Shown: positions 45,792-55,809, numbered from the stretch's first letter. The stretch is DNA of 64,000 nucleotides from Planctomycetota bacterium (GCA_021827645.1 JAKAVA010000001.1:16610-80609); one strand, 5' to 3'. The notes: a model not told the origin generated them from the sequence alone. Made by a program: numbers and translations.

Positions 45792-46954
45792 CCGTTATTA
45801 AACATGGCAATGCAGACTGTCTGGCCATGAATAAAATTGCTGCGCCCGACCGGCCCAAGTTCGCCGGCGGCAAAAAAACCCGCCAGCGGCAGGGGCCCCA
45901 GCATATCCTGCACCGCCGCCACGTCATGGTTCGGACGGCCGAAAAGTCGCTCGCCTCGCCCGTTACAACTGAACATCAGTGCTCCCCGCGGTTTTTCGGC
46001 CAGAAGCAGATGTCCCTGTAGAAGAAGCCGTAAATCTTCGGTTGCAGTCTGCGCATCCTGCACATGAAATTGAACAATCTGCCCCGCGCTGACCATATCC
46101 CCGATGGCGATACTGCCCGTAGTCCGGTCGGCTTCAAGGATATTTCGAACCAGAAAATCGCCGCGTGAATAGTTCCCCTTGCGCTGGTCAATCACCCGTC
46201 CGATCAGCAGCCCGCGTTTTTCCACCGCAAGTTGATCGATCTGCGTCAGATTGCTGCATAACTCCGTGATGACTTCAATCGGAGGCACCTCATCCAGTTT
46301 TTCTATCACGTTATCGTGTGCCGCGGTAATGGTCATCGGTTCGCCAATCGGCCGACAACCCTGCGAGACCACGCAGTCAATCTGTACTGGGCCGGCGATT
46401 GCCGCACCCACGGCGCCAGCCCGGTATATCCGGTCGTCAATCGCCATGCGAGATTCACCTGCCGCACGAATGCCGCTGGTCATCCCGCCGATAACCGGCA
46501 CATGAGGCAACCGGGTGGAAATCAACTCCAGAAGTTGCGTGATGGGGGTGGTGAACGGATCGCCCAAAAGCAGGAGGCATCTCGTATCATCACCGGCAGC
46601 CAGCGCCTCGTCTAGCGCATCCGGATCGGTCAGCAGTTCCTGCCAACGGTTGTCGTCGAGACGAAAAGGGGTTATCTGCGCGCTGGGCATCGCCATTGCC
46701 AAGGCGGATATGGCGGTTTGGCTCTCCAGTTCCCGTGTATTACCCAGAACGCTCTGTGCATTGCACGCGAGAAGATGCTCACACCCCGTCCGACGCCGCA
46801 CCTCAGATACGATCCGCTCAAATGCGTAGTTCAATCGACTGCTGATAAACAGCACCACAAGATCAGATTTCGACATCGGCGAGAGCTGATCACAGATACT
46901 GCGCGTCAGTACCGCTGGATCACTATCAGAACATAGAGCGGATTTAAATTCCAT
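45788..46954 (-). CDS. FIST sensory domain protein
   Basis: 388 residues, FIST_N followed by FIST_C. N-terminal part: DLVVLFISSRLNYAFERIVSEV and CLLLLGDPFTTP; middle: PVIGGMTSG (the GGxxxG turn of FIST_N); C-terminal part: FLVRNILEADRTTGSIAIGD and LLAEKPRGALMFSCNGRGERLFG with FFAAGELGPV and FIHGQTVCIAMF. No kinase or cyclase domain is fused. Start ATG 46954 has AGGAGAAG upstream. The CYTH gene overlaps its stop codon, so the two are translationally coupled; the FIST domain is predicted to bind small ligands such as amino acids. Confidence 0.85.
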   Translation of the reverse strand: MEFKSALCSDSDPAVLTRSICDQLSPMSKSDLVVLFISSRLNYAFERIVSEVRRRTGCEHLLACNAQSVLGNTRELESQTAISALAMAMPSAQITPFRLDDNRWQELLTDPDALDEALAAGDDTRCLLLLGDPFTTPITQLLELISTRLPHVPVIGGMTSGIRAAGESRMAIDDRIYRAGAVGAAIAGPVQIDCVVSQGCRPIGEPMTITAAHDNVIEKLDEVPPIEVITELCSNLTQIDQLAVEKRGLLIGRVIDQRKGNYSRGDFLVRNILEADRTTGSIAIGDMVSAGQIVQFHVQDAQTATEDLRLLLQGHLLLAEKPRGALMFSCNGRGERLFGRPNHDVAAVQDMLGPLPLAGFFAAGELGPVGRSNFIHGQTVCIAMFNNG

Positions 46955-47025
46955 CGACGCAACTTCTCCTGCAATGGAGGATTATATCGGCAAATTGAGG
47001 CGGGCCGGGCCGACCGGGAAATGGT

Positions 47026-47892
47026 TCACCTGTGAGCTTTCCGAGTCGGTTCTCGCAGACTTTCCGCAATCGTAGAGCCCGTGCCATGGGGTACCAGCGC
47101 TGGCGGAATGCTTACCCCCACATTCTGCGCTGCCGCGATAAACGTCGCCGGCAGCGGCGCAAGAAATCGCCGCTCATCTTTTGAATTCGGATACGCGAAT
47201 TGCAGCATCCGACAGTGCAGGTAAAAGTGACTTTCACCATGGACCTGAGAGGCTTTTCCTGGGGCGGCGTATAGATTGTCGCCGATCAGGCTGCTTCCCA
47301 CAAACATCATATGCGCGCGAATCTGATGCAGCCGCCCGGTTACAATTTCAATCCGTACCAGCGACGCCTGATCGCTCTGGGCCAGCGTCCAGTAATAGGT
47401 CAGCGATTCCTGTCCAGCCCCGGAAATCACAACTTTTTTTACGCCGGTATCTGTCTCCGCCAATCGTGCTTCAATCTTGCCATTGGCCGGTTTTGGCCTG
47501 CCGTGAACCAGCGCCAGATATTCTTTTTTTACCTTACGATTTTGAAAAAGCTTTCGCAGGTGATCGTAACTATCCGGCGTCAACCCCAGAACCATCGCAC
47601 CGCTGGTCGGTTTATCCAGTCGGTGCAGCAGACCCCAATCCCGTCGTGCACCGAGTGTGCGCAATGCATGAGAAAAGCGACCGAATGCGGCATTGAGTAC
47701 GGAATCATCGATATGACCGAGCCCCGGCTGACTTACCATCCCTACCGGCTTATTAATGATGAGATATTCATCATCCAAATGCAGGATTTCGAGCGGCAAC
47801 CGGGCATTGGGAATCGGTACTCCCTGCGCGAGTTGTCGCGAATCACGGGCCCGGCGATCGGCTCCCGCAGCAGAATATTTCCGCAGCGTCAA
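47026..47892 (-). CDS. RluA-family pseudouridine synthase
   Basis: 288 residues. Catalytic motif HRLDKPTSGAMVLGLT (catalytic Asp in RLDK), preceded by ILHLDDEYLIINKPVGMVSQPG and followed by VKKEYLALVHG and TGRLHQIRAHMMFVG. Start TTG 47892 is chosen because GGAGGG lies six bases upstream and it overlaps the trxB stop by TTGA; ATG 47916 is a possible alternative. An S4 domain is not visible. It modifies uridines in rRNA or tRNA; target unknown. Confidence 0.85.
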   Translation of the reverse strand: MTLRKYSAAGADRRARDSRQLAQGVPIPNARLPLEILHLDDEYLIINKPVGMVSQPGLGHIDDSVLNAAFGRFSHALRTLGARRDWGLLHRLDKPTSGAMVLGLTPDSYDHLRKLFQNRKVKKEYLALVHGRPKPANGKIEARLAETDTGVKKVVISGAGQESLTYYWTLAQSDQASLVRIEIVTGRLHQIRAHMMFVGSSLIGDNLYAAPGKASQVHGESHFYLHCRMLQFAYPNSKDERRFLAPLPATFIAAAQNVGVSIPPALVPHGTGSTIAESLREPTRKAHR

Positions 47893-48875
47893 TGGATTCC
47901 CTCCGCCGCAAGCCATCGCTCCGCATCAATCGCCGCTTTGCACCCCATCCCGGCGGCGGTAATCGCCTGACGATATACCGAATCGGCACAGTCACCGGCG
48001 GCAAAAACACCTGGAACGCTGGTCATGGATCGGAACCCATCCTGAAGTCTGATATATCCCTTTTCATCAAGGTCCAACTTCCCTCGCAAAAAGGCGGTAT
48101 TCGGCGTATGCCCGATTGCGGCAAACATTCCGCGACACGCAATTTCTCCCGTCGCACCCGTTTTGAGGTTTTTCGTTTTCACGCCGGTTACGCCGTCCTG
48201 CTCATTACCAAGAATTTCTTCTATAACCGTATTCCACACCATCTCGATCTTCGAATTCTCCAAGGCACGCTGAGCCATAATCTTGCTGGCCCGCAGGGTG
48301 TCGCGCCGGTGCACCAGATAAACCTTGGTGGCGAATTTCGTCAGATACGTAGCCTCTTCAACCGCGGTATCTCCACCCCCGACTACCACCAGCGGCTGAT
48401 CACGAAAACGAGGCAGCGCCCCATCGCACACGGCGCAGGCGGATACCCCGAAGTTTTCATATTTTTTCTCGGATTCCAATCCCAGATAATTCGCGCTGGC
48501 TCCCGTTGATACGATCACCGCGTGGGCTTTTAGCGTCAATTCACGCGAATTCAGCTCGTCCGAGGCCCTGATCTCAAACGGTTTTCGACCCAAATTGATC
48601 TCGGCCACAAACGCCGTTTCCACCCGCGTGCCGAAACGCTCGGCCTGCTCCTGCAACGTGGCCATCAATTTTTGACCGCTTATCCCGTGCACAAAGCCCG
48701 GATAATTTTCCACTTCCGAGGTAAACATCAACTGCCCGCCCGGAAAGCGATCCCGGTTGAATCCATCTCCAGCGAGCACCAGCGGATTTAAGTTGGCCCG
48801 CGCTGCGTAAACGGCCGCCGTCCAACCGGCGGGTCCGGACCCGATAATGACAACTTTTTCAACCTTGTCGGACAT
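47889..48875 (-). CDS. trxB: Thioredoxin reductase
   Basis: 328 residues. FAD-binding GSGPAGWTAA (residues 13-22), PGGQLM, redox-active C147-A-V-C150 in SACAVCDGALP, NADPH-binding VVGGGDTAVEEATYL, HRRDTLRASK, and the C-terminal FAAGDCAD. ATG 48875 has GGAGAT upstream. It reduces thioredoxin using NADPH. The TGA overlaps the start of the pseudouridine synthase gene. Confidence 0.95.
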   Translation of the reverse strand: MSDKVEKVVIIGSGPAGWTAAVYAARANLNPLVLAGDGFNRDRFPGGQLMFTSEVENYPGFVHGISGQKLMATLQEQAERFGTRVETAFVAEINLGRKPFEIRASDELNSRELTLKAHAVIVSTGASANYLGLESEKKYENFGVSACAVCDGALPRFRDQPLVVVGGGDTAVEEATYLTKFATKVYLVHRRDTLRASKIMAQRALENSKIEMVWNTVIEEILGNEQDGVTGVKTKNLKTGATGEIACRGMFAAIGHTPNTAFLRGKLDLDEKGYIRLQDGFRSMTSVPGVFAAGDCADSVYRQAITAAGMGCKAAIDAERWLAAEGIH

Positions 48876-49070
48876 CAATATCTCCTGCGCGACTTCCTTA
48901 TCCCGCTGATGACGGTCTCAGCAAGGGGAACTGAGTATTCTAGCCGCAGAACGGGCTTGCGGTAAACGTATTGGCTTAAGCTCCCTTGGCGCCGGCGGGG
49001 CGGTCTGATCCCCTCAGTGAGCCTTTTACCCACATCAGATTGGCCGACCGATTCATGCCGGAGTGTTTGC

Positions 49071-49910
49071 ATGAAAAAATCTCTGCTTTATCATGCCGCC
49101 TCTTGGCTATGGATGGGCTTTATGGCAAAACGTACCGCCGAACCACAATGGTTGAACTTTGGTAAAAGCGATGATTACTTCAATCTCGTTCATCGTCCGC
49201 TGCAATGTCTCATTTTTATCGCACCGTTGCTGCTGATTTATCAGATTGGCATAACACTCCATCCTTGGAACCCCGGTGCAACCCAAACGCCCAACATCAT
49301 TGCCTTCATCCTGATGCTGAGATTTTTCAGCCTCTTCGGCGTCGTGGGAAACTATTTTCCTCTTCTGGCCGTTGTAGCCATTCTTTTTTCGTGGCACTTA
49401 GCACGCAAGGACCCCTGGCAATTTCGCCCGTTTCTTTACCTGGCCATGTACGGCGAGAGTCTCCTCTGGGCGATCCCCATGCTGGTGGCTGCGATGTTGC
49501 TCGCCGGTCAGTCCCCGGCCATGCACGCGATCGAATTTTTTGCCCGCGCGCCCAGTCATCTGAGCTGGCAGACGAAAATTGTTCTCTCGATCGGCGCAGG
49601 CATCTACGAGGAACTCCTTTTCCGGCTGGTGCTCATTACGGTACTAAATTTTCTGCTGGTTGATGTCTTCAAACTCTCGCTCACCAAAGCGATCCCGATC
49701 ATCATTCTTCTTTCGGCCGTCCTTTTTTCGCTCTACCATTATCTCGGTGCTGAAAAACCGGCTTGGGACACATTTCTCTTTCGCACTGCCGCCGGAATTT
49801 ACTTTGCGGCCATCTACATATTCCGCGGTTTCGGCGTGGATGTCGGCTCCCACGCCGCCTATGACGTCATTGTCGTACTGCTTCAGGCGGGCGGCGGCCA
49901 CGGCATTTGA
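49071..49910 (+). CDS. CPBP family intramembrane metalloprotease
   Basis: 279 residues with six to seven hydrophobic helices (e.g. LIFIAPLLLIYQIGITL). The CPBP/Abi motifs are YEELLFRL (EExxxR), LFSLYHYLG (FxxxH) and GSHAAYDVI (HxxxN/D position). These are the residues of the proposed glutamate/His active site. Start ATG 49071 has GGAG; ATG 49122 is possible. Substrate is unknown; the family includes prenyl-protein processing enzymes. Confidence 0.75.
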   Translation: MKKSLLYHAASWLWMGFMAKRTAEPQWLNFGKSDDYFNLVHRPLQCLIFIAPLLLIYQIGITLHPWNPGATQTPNIIAFILMLRFFSLFGVVGNYFPLLAVVAILFSWHLARKDPWQFRPFLYLAMYGESLLWAIPMLVAAMLLAGQSPAMHAIEFFARAPSHLSWQTKIVLSIGAGIYEELLFRLVLITVLNFLLVDVFKLSLTKAIPIIILLSAVLFSLYHYLGAEKPAWDTFLFRTAAGIYFAAIYIFRGFGVDVGSHAAYDVIVVLLQAGGGHGI

Positions 49911-50024
49911 TCTTATTGGCTCGTCACCGGGCATTTTGCAATGGAATTGTGTTCCCGTCGGCACTGGCGCTTCGCCCCATGATTCGGCTTTTGAGGGGGA
50001 ACCGGAGCGCAGAGCAAGCTTGGA

Positions 50025-50804
50025 TCAGTGCGAAAATTCCTTTGAAACCACCAGCCGCGCCTCGCCACGGGCCAGATCAGCCTCAAGCCGCGCCTGCGAT
50101 TGCTCTGCGTGCGGCGAATTCAGCACGCCTTGCAGTCGGATCATTTCCTTTCGAATTACGGCCGCCATTTCATCCGCGCTTAACCCCTCCAATTGATCTG
50201 CAGGAATCGGCTTGCCGTAGATAACGCGAATCCGGCAACACTTCGGCAGTATCCGATTGCGCGACCATGCTTCAAAGGCGCCGTCAATGACAATCGGAAT
50301 GACCGGCACCTTCGCACGGCGGATAATGACGCTCACCGCCGCCCCCACCGGCCCGATGGAGCCATCCTTGGTTCGCGTGGCTTCGGGAAACAAATTCAGA
50401 AGATACCCTTTCGCCAGACAATGGAGCGATTCGCGCATGGCTGAGGCGTCCGCCCGGCCGCGCTTGATGGGGAAAGCATTGGTCCTCTCGAGCACATACT
50501 GCACAAAACCACCCCGAAACAGCGATTCGCGCGCAACAAAATGAATCTGTCGATAAAGTGCGATGCCAATAAGCCATGGATCCAGAAAACTTTGATGGTT
50601 CGTCAGGAGCAACGCCGGCCCTTTACGCGGAATGTTTTCCCGTCCGTAGATGCGTACGCCAAAGAACAGAATCGCCAGAAATTGCAGCAATACACGAAAA
50701 CTGCTCCAGAGAAGAACTTGAAACCATCCCGTCCCCTCACCGCGGTAAACGTATGGCTTATATGACGCCGTCGATGTTTTCGCTTCGTTCGTTGTTTGCG
50801 TCAT
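50025..50804 (-). CDS. 1-acyl-sn-glycerol-3-phosphate acyltransferase (PlsC type)
   Basis: 259 residues. One membrane helix (FRVLLQFLAILFFGV). HX4D: H70-Q-S-F-L-D75 in TNHQSFLD; second motif NAFPIKRG; FPEATRTKDG in place of FPEGTRS; VPVIPIVIDG. It acylates lysophosphatidate in the membrane. The ATG overlaps the cmk stop by 4 bp, so the two are in one operon. Confidence 0.88.
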   Translation of the reverse strand: MTQTTNEAKTSTASYKPYVYRGEGTGWFQVLLWSSFRVLLQFLAILFFGVRIYGRENIPRKGPALLLTNHQSFLDPWLIGIALYRQIHFVARESLFRGGFVQYVLERTNAFPIKRGRADASAMRESLHCLAKGYLLNLFPEATRTKDGSIGPVGAAVSVIIRRAKVPVIPIVIDGAFEAWSRNRILPKCCRIRVIYGKPIPADQLEGLSADEMAAVIRKEMIRLQGVLNSPHAEQSQARLEADLARGEARLVVSKEFSH

Positions 50805-51469
50805 GCGCCAATCCTTCCGGCCGCCACCAATTGCGCCAGCAGGGTCACCACTTCCGACAAGTTCATCTCAGTTGAATCAATCGTGACCGCGTCAGCGGCG
50901 GGTTTAAGCGGCCCGACCGAACGGCTTCTGTCGCGCTCATCACGAATTAATAAATCCTGCAGAATGGTTTCATACGGTGCATCGATTCCCTTTAACGCCA
51001 ACTGATGAACCCGGCGCCGGGCACGCTCCTGCGGCCGGGCGTCAATAAAGAACTTGAATTCGGCATTCGGAAACACCACCGTCCCCTGATCGCGCCCTTC
51101 GGTGACCAGCGATTCCAGCCGTGAGGCAATCATTCGCTGTCGTCTTACCAATTCCGACCGAACCTCCGGATTGTCCGCCGCGCAATAGGTGACATTGGTA
51201 ACCTCCGGCAGCCGGATGTCCGCTGTGACATCGCGGCCGTCAAGCAGAACGGCCGCCGGCTCAACCGCAAAATTAAGGTCAATCCGCACGTTCCGGCTGA
51301 GTTCCGCTACGGCATGCGGATCGTTGATAACACCGCCCTTCAGCGCAGCAAGAGCTACGGCGCGGTACATCGCGCCCGTGTCGAGGTGAATGAATCCGAG
51401 TTTTCGGGCCAGTTCCGTTGCGACCGCTGATTTTCCCGATCCTGCCGGCCCGTCTATCGCAATAATCAA
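50801..51469 (-). CDS. cmk: Cytidylate kinase
   Basis: 222 residues. N-terminus IIAIDGPAGSGKSAVA with the P-loop, LDTGAMYRAVAL, DVTADIRLPEVT and the EGRDQGTVVFPNAEFKFF region; LID with QERARRR. Phosphorylates CMP and dCMP. Start is TTG at 51469 with D-A-D in the frame before it; SD is indistinct. Overlaps plsC by 4 bp. Confidence 0.93.
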   Translation of the reverse strand: MIIAIDGPAGSGKSAVATELARKLGFIHLDTGAMYRAVALAALKGGVINDPHAVAELSRNVRIDLNFAVEPAAVLLDGRDVTADIRLPEVTNVTYCAADNPEVRSELVRRQRMIASRLESLVTEGRDQGTVVFPNAEFKFFIDARPQERARRRVHQLALKGIDAPYETILQDLLIRDERDRSRSVGPLKPAADAVTIDSTEMNLSEVVTLLAQLVAAGRIGA

Positions 51470-51646
51470 ATCCGCATCCGTCCTTTAGCTCACCGCAGAC
51501 CGTCAACGCCTGCAGGCTCTTCTTCTCACAGCAAGCTAATCTACCGCGCCGCACGCGGTTTTGCCTCTCTGATGGTTTCAGAGCGGCCATGCAGAGCAGC
51601 GGCAAATCGCTACAATCGTAGCGATGGTAAATCGCGGAGAATATCG

Positions 51647-53041
51647 ATGATCGATACGGTATTAATTTGGATTGAAAAAAATTCCCGGCGCTGGCTCCAT
51701 GACCTCCAGCAATGGCTTTCGATTCCCAGCGTGTCGACGGATCCCGCTCACGCCGACGACCTGCAGGCAGCGGCGGAATGGGCGCAGTTTTATCTCCGCA
51801 GCGCGGGAATGGAAGCTTCCCTGATTCCCACCGCCCGCCACCCTTGCGTTTTGGCAACCACGCCCGAGGGGATGTATCCGGATTCCGCCCCGCATATTGT
51901 CATCTATGGCCATTACGACGTGCAACCGCCCGATCCTCTCGACGCTTGGAAGTCGCCCCCTTTCTCGCCGACCATTAACAGGGGACAGATCATCGCCCGC
52001 GGTGCATCCGACGACAAAGGACAGACGTTCTGCCATCTGGCTGCGCTATTGGCATGGCGTGAGATTTCGCAGCAATTTCCGCTTCGCGTCACGGTGCTGC
52101 TTGAAGGGGAAGAGGAAATTGGTTCGCCGAATCTTCCGGCAGTCATTCGAGAGCTCAAACCGCAGTTGGCCGACGCCTCTGCGTTGGTGATCAGCGACTC
52201 GGCACAATTTGCGCCGGGGATTCCCGCGATCACCAGCGGCTTGCGCGGCCTGATCTATTACCAGATTACGCTCACCGGTCCGAATCGAGATCTGCACAGC
52301 GGCGTGTATGGGGGGGCCGTCGCCAACCCGGCGACCGCATTATGTGAAATGATCGGCCGACTCCACGATTCGTCCGGCCGCGTGACGATCCCCGGATTCT
52401 ATGACCGCGTCGTTTCCGTTGATGCGGAGCTACGCCGACAATGGAGTAAATTACCGTTCTCGGATCAGCTTTTTGCGCAGGACATCGGCGTAAACAAACT
52501 TTACGGAGAGGTCGGTTATTCAACGCTTGAACGGCGATGGTGTCGGCCCACTCTGGAAGTAAACGGGCTTACCTCCGGCTTTCAGGGCCCCGGCGCAAAA
52601 ACCATCATCCCCGCGACCGCGTCGGCCAAGATATCCATGCGATTGGTGCCGGACCAGAAACCCGATGAAATTGTGGTCGCGTTTGAAGCCTATCTCAAAT
52701 CGATGCTGCCGGATGGAATCACCATGAAATGTGAACTCTTCGGAGCTTCGCCGGCCGTTGTCACCGCCACCGATTCACCCGCCATCGCAGCGGCCATTAA
52801 TGCCGCGCGAATCGGTTTGGGCGCCGAACCAGTTATTATCCGTGAAGGCGGTTCCATCCCGGTGGTGAATTGGTTCAGGCAGGAACTCGGGCTCGAAAGT
52901 GTGCTGTTGGGGTTCGGTCTGCCGGACGACAATCTTCATTCGCCCAACGAAAAGCTGGATCTGGACTGTTTCTACGGCGGGATACGCTCGTCCGCTTTGC
53001 TGCTGGATGAAATGTCGCGAGCTTTTGCCCCGATAAAATAG
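51647..53041 (+). CDS. M20 family dipeptidase (zinc peptidase)
   Basis: 464 residues. Metal-binding motifs: VIYGHYDVQPPDP (His and Asp), ARGASDDKGQ (bridging Asp), LLEGEEEIGSPNL (Glu-Glu), ISDS, and the C-terminal His in DDNLHSPNEKL. The dimerisation domain lies between about 205 and 320 (RDLHSGVYGG). Start ATG 51647 has GGAGAAT. Cytoplasmic; probably dipeptide or N-acyl amino acid hydrolysis. Confidence 0.88.
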   Translation: MIDTVLIWIEKNSRRWLHDLQQWLSIPSVSTDPAHADDLQAAAEWAQFYLRSAGMEASLIPTARHPCVLATTPEGMYPDSAPHIVIYGHYDVQPPDPLDAWKSPPFSPTINRGQIIARGASDDKGQTFCHLAALLAWREISQQFPLRVTVLLEGEEEIGSPNLPAVIRELKPQLADASALVISDSAQFAPGIPAITSGLRGLIYYQITLTGPNRDLHSGVYGGAVANPATALCEMIGRLHDSSGRVTIPGFYDRVVSVDAELRRQWSKLPFSDQLFAQDIGVNKLYGEVGYSTLERRWCRPTLEVNGLTSGFQGPGAKTIIPATASAKISMRLVPDQKPDEIVVAFEAYLKSMLPDGITMKCELFGASPAVVTATDSPAIAAAINAARIGLGAEPVIIREGGSIPVVNWFRQELGLESVLLGFGLPDDNLHSPNEKLDLDCFYGGIRSSALLLDEMSRAFAPIK

Positions 53042-53245
53042 ATTGTAACGCTGCGGCGTGCGATCCAATCAGATGCATGCCGGACCGCTGCCACTCCGGC
53101 CAGTGGGCGCTCGACTCACGGCGATATGAGTTTTTCCGCCCAATGGTTTCCCACGATGTAAATCTTTGCTACTATCCCATGTGTCCACGTGACGCGCCGC
53201 CAATGTTGCTGTCGAGATGGATATTGAATGAAAAGGAGACTGCCA

Positions 53246-54262
53246 ATGGAAATTGGAATGATCGGGCTTGGTCGAATGGGATCCAATATGGTGCGCCGGC
53301 TCCTCAAGGAATCACATCGATGTATCGTCTTCGATACCCATGCGGAAGCCCGAAAGACCATAGCGGGGGAAGGCGCTGTAGCGGCCGACTCTCTGGAGAA
53401 AATGGTCGCAGCGATGAAAGCTCCAAGGGCACTCTGGTTGATGGTTCCGGCCGCCATCGTAGATAAGGTTATTGGTCAGCTCAGCGGGCTTCTGGAGCGG
53501 GGCGACGTGATCATCGACGGCGGAAATTCCTTTTATCAGGATGATATTCGCCGTGCCGCTGAACTGAAAAAAAAGGGAATCGGTTATCTCGATGTCGGCG
53601 TGTCCGGCGGAGTTTGGGGACTCCAGCGCGGTTACTGCCAGATGATCGGTGGCGAAGTTGAATACTTCAAACGCCTTGAACCTGTCTTCAAAACCCTGGC
53701 ACCGGGTATCAGCGGGGCCTCGCGTACGCCGGCTCGCGCCAACGGGCCTGAATTTCCAGCCGAGCAGGGATATCTGCATTGCGGTCCGGCCGGTGCGGGC
53801 CACTTTGTCAAGATGGTGCATAACGGTATCGAGTACGGAATCATGGCCGCCTACGCCGAAGGCCTCAACATTCTCAAACATGCCGATATCGGATTGATTC
53901 CTGCCGACGCAGATTCTGAGACGGCACCGCTTGCGCATCCGGAAAACTATCAATATAAACTTGATATTTCGGCGATTACGGAGGTGTGGCGTCGCGGTAC
54001 GGTGATTCAGAGTTGGTTACTGGATCTTACCGCCGAGGCAATGGCCAAAAACGCTACACTGGATAATTTTTCCGGCCGTGTGAGTGATTCGGGGGAGGGC
54101 CGCTGGACGCTGCAGGCTGCAATCGACGAGGGTGTGTCGTCGCCGGTTCTGGCCGCTGCACTTTTTGACCGCTTCGCCTCCCGCGGAGCCACCGAATTTG
54201 CCGATCGCGTCATGTCGGCGATGCGATATGAATTCGGCGGCCATCAGGAAAAAACCGGATAG
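53246..54262 (+). CDS. gnd: 6-phosphogluconate dehydrogenase, short (decarboxylating, GndA-type)
   Basis: 338 residues, clearly shorter than the 470-residue E. coli Gnd and like the GntZ/YqeC-type short form. Nucleotide-binding MIGLGRMGSNMVRRL at the N-terminus (GxGxxG), DGGNSFYQDD, the LDVGVSGGVWGLQRG substrate loop, and the VKMVHNGIEYGIM catalytic Lys and Asn. SD AAGGAG at about nine bases from ATG 53246. It converts 6-phosphogluconate to ribulose-5-phosphate. The zwf gene follows by 60 bp, so the oxidative pentose phosphate branch is encoded together. Confidence 0.9.
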   Translation: MEIGMIGLGRMGSNMVRRLLKESHRCIVFDTHAEARKTIAGEGAVAADSLEKMVAAMKAPRALWLMVPAAIVDKVIGQLSGLLERGDVIIDGGNSFYQDDIRRAAELKKKGIGYLDVGVSGGVWGLQRGYCQMIGGEVEYFKRLEPVFKTLAPGISGASRTPARANGPEFPAEQGYLHCGPAGAGHFVKMVHNGIEYGIMAAYAEGLNILKHADIGLIPADADSETAPLAHPENYQYKLDISAITEVWRRGTVIQSWLLDLTAEAMAKNATLDNFSGRVSDSGEGRWTLQAAIDEGVSSPVLAAALFDRFASRGATEFADRVMSAMRYEFGGHQEKTG

Positions 54263-54322
54263 TGAGGTGTGGTGCGCCTGCAGGGGAATGATCAGTCTGC
54301 CGCGTGTTTTTTCAGGGAAAGC

Positions 54323-55723
54323 ATGGTTATGACAACCGAACAATCTGATGTGCTGGTGTTTTTTGGAATTACCGGTGATCTCGCCTACAAAAAGATATTT
54401 CCGTCGCTCCAATCGATGGTGATTCATGGAGAATTGAATATCCCGGTCATCGGCGTCGCTAAATCGGGTATGACCATCGATTCGCTCAAAAATCGCATTC
54501 ACAGCAGTCTGATTGAACACGCTTCAACATGCGACGAGAGTGCATTTGGTAAATTGTGCGACTTGCTCAGCTATGTCGATGGTGATTACAAGGACCCGAA
54601 AACGTATGAGCAACTCCGACAACTCATTGACGGTGCCAAGCACCCCCTTTATTACCTGGCGATTCCGCCCAGTATGTTTCCCGTAGTGGTTGACGGGCTC
54701 GCCAAGGCCGGTTGCCACCGGGGCGCCCGGATTATGGTGGAAAAGCCGTTCGGACGCGATCTGAAATCCGCCATTTCTCTCAATGAAACACTCCATCAGC
54801 ATTTTCCGGAATCATCCATATTCAGAATCGATCATTACCTCGGCAAGGAGCCGGTACAGAATATTCTCTATTCCCGCTTCGCCAATACCTATCTGGAGCC
54901 GACATTTAATAGAAATTATGTATCGCATGTGCAGATCACCATGGCCGAGGAATTCGGCCTGCAGGGCCGTGGGCGATTTTATGAAGAAGCGGGGGCCATC
55001 CGCGATGTGATTCAGAATCATATGCTCCAACTCGTGGCATGCCTCGCCATGGAGCCACCCTCCCGGCCCAACCCGGAAGACCTGCGAATTGAACGGGCAA
55101 AATTGCTGCGTACCATCCGCCCCCTTTCCACTGAAGATGTGGTTCGGGGGCAATTTCGTGGCTATCGCGAGGAAGATGGCGTCAGCCACGATTCGCGCGT
55201 TGAAACCTTTGCCGCCGTGCGACTTTGGATCGATTCGTGGCGTTGGGCAGGCGTCCCATTCTTCATACGCACCGGCAAATGTCTCCCCATGACCTGTACG
55301 GAGGCGACCGTTGTCTTCAAACGCCCGCCACAGAATGTTTTTGGTGAAGAGGACCTCGGCCGGTCCAATTACCTCCGCTTTCGGCTTAATCCACAGGTGG
55401 TTACCGCGCTGGGTACCCGCGCCAAGGAGCCGGGTGAGGGTATGATCGGACGTGATGTGGAACTCGTCGCGCAACGCCATGCTCAGCAGGAATTGGAGCC
55501 ATATGAACGATTGCTTATCGAAGCCATGAAGGGCGATTCCGCTTACTTTGCCGATCAGGCCGGCGTGGAAGAGGCGTGGCGCGTGGTTGATCCCGTGCTC
55601 GACCAACATCACACACCCCTCCGATCTTACGAAAAGCATACCTGGGGTCCGTCGGAAGCTTATCAATTAATAAGTTCCTACGGCATCTGGATTGATCCCG
55701 GTACCGAGCCGGACTGTGATTAA
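54323..55723 (+). CDS. zwf: Glucose-6-phosphate dehydrogenase
   Basis: 466 residues. Coenzyme motif VFFGITGDLAYKKIFPSL (GxTGDLAxKK), catalytic RIDHYLGKEPVQNIL, ARIMVEKPFGRD and DVIQNHMLQLV. Start 54323 has AGGGA upstream; ATG 54329 is the alternative. It oxidises glucose-6-phosphate to 6-phosphogluconolactone; 6-phosphogluconolactonase is not in this window. The cysteines of redox-regulated forms are not evident. Confidence 0.93.
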   Translation: MVMTTEQSDVLVFFGITGDLAYKKIFPSLQSMVIHGELNIPVIGVAKSGMTIDSLKNRIHSSLIEHASTCDESAFGKLCDLLSYVDGDYKDPKTYEQLRQLIDGAKHPLYYLAIPPSMFPVVVDGLAKAGCHRGARIMVEKPFGRDLKSAISLNETLHQHFPESSIFRIDHYLGKEPVQNILYSRFANTYLEPTFNRNYVSHVQITMAEEFGLQGRGRFYEEAGAIRDVIQNHMLQLVACLAMEPPSRPNPEDLRIERAKLLRTIRPLSTEDVVRGQFRGYREEDGVSHDSRVETFAAVRLWIDSWRWAGVPFFIRTGKCLPMTCTEATVVFKRPPQNVFGEEDLGRSNYLRFRLNPQVVTALGTRAKEPGEGMIGRDVELVAQRHAQQELEPYERLLIEAMKGDSAYFADQAGVEEAWRVVDPVLDQHHTPLRSYEKHTWGPSEAYQLISSYGIWIDPGTEPDCD

Positions 55724-55760
55724 CTGCAATCCATTAAAGCAAATGACCACGCCTCAGATG

Positions 55761-55783
55761 GCGCCGCAAGGCGCAGGGTTTTG
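55761..55783 (+). terminator. Weak terminator-like hairpin after zwf
   Basis: GCGCC-GCAA-GGCGC (5-bp stem, GNRA loop) followed by AGGGTTTTG. Located 38 bp after the zwf stop. The stem is short and the T-run weak, so it may only reduce readthrough. Confidence 0.35.
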
Positions 55784-55809
55784 AGAATAATAGCCGTGCC
55801 GCTTTGCCA

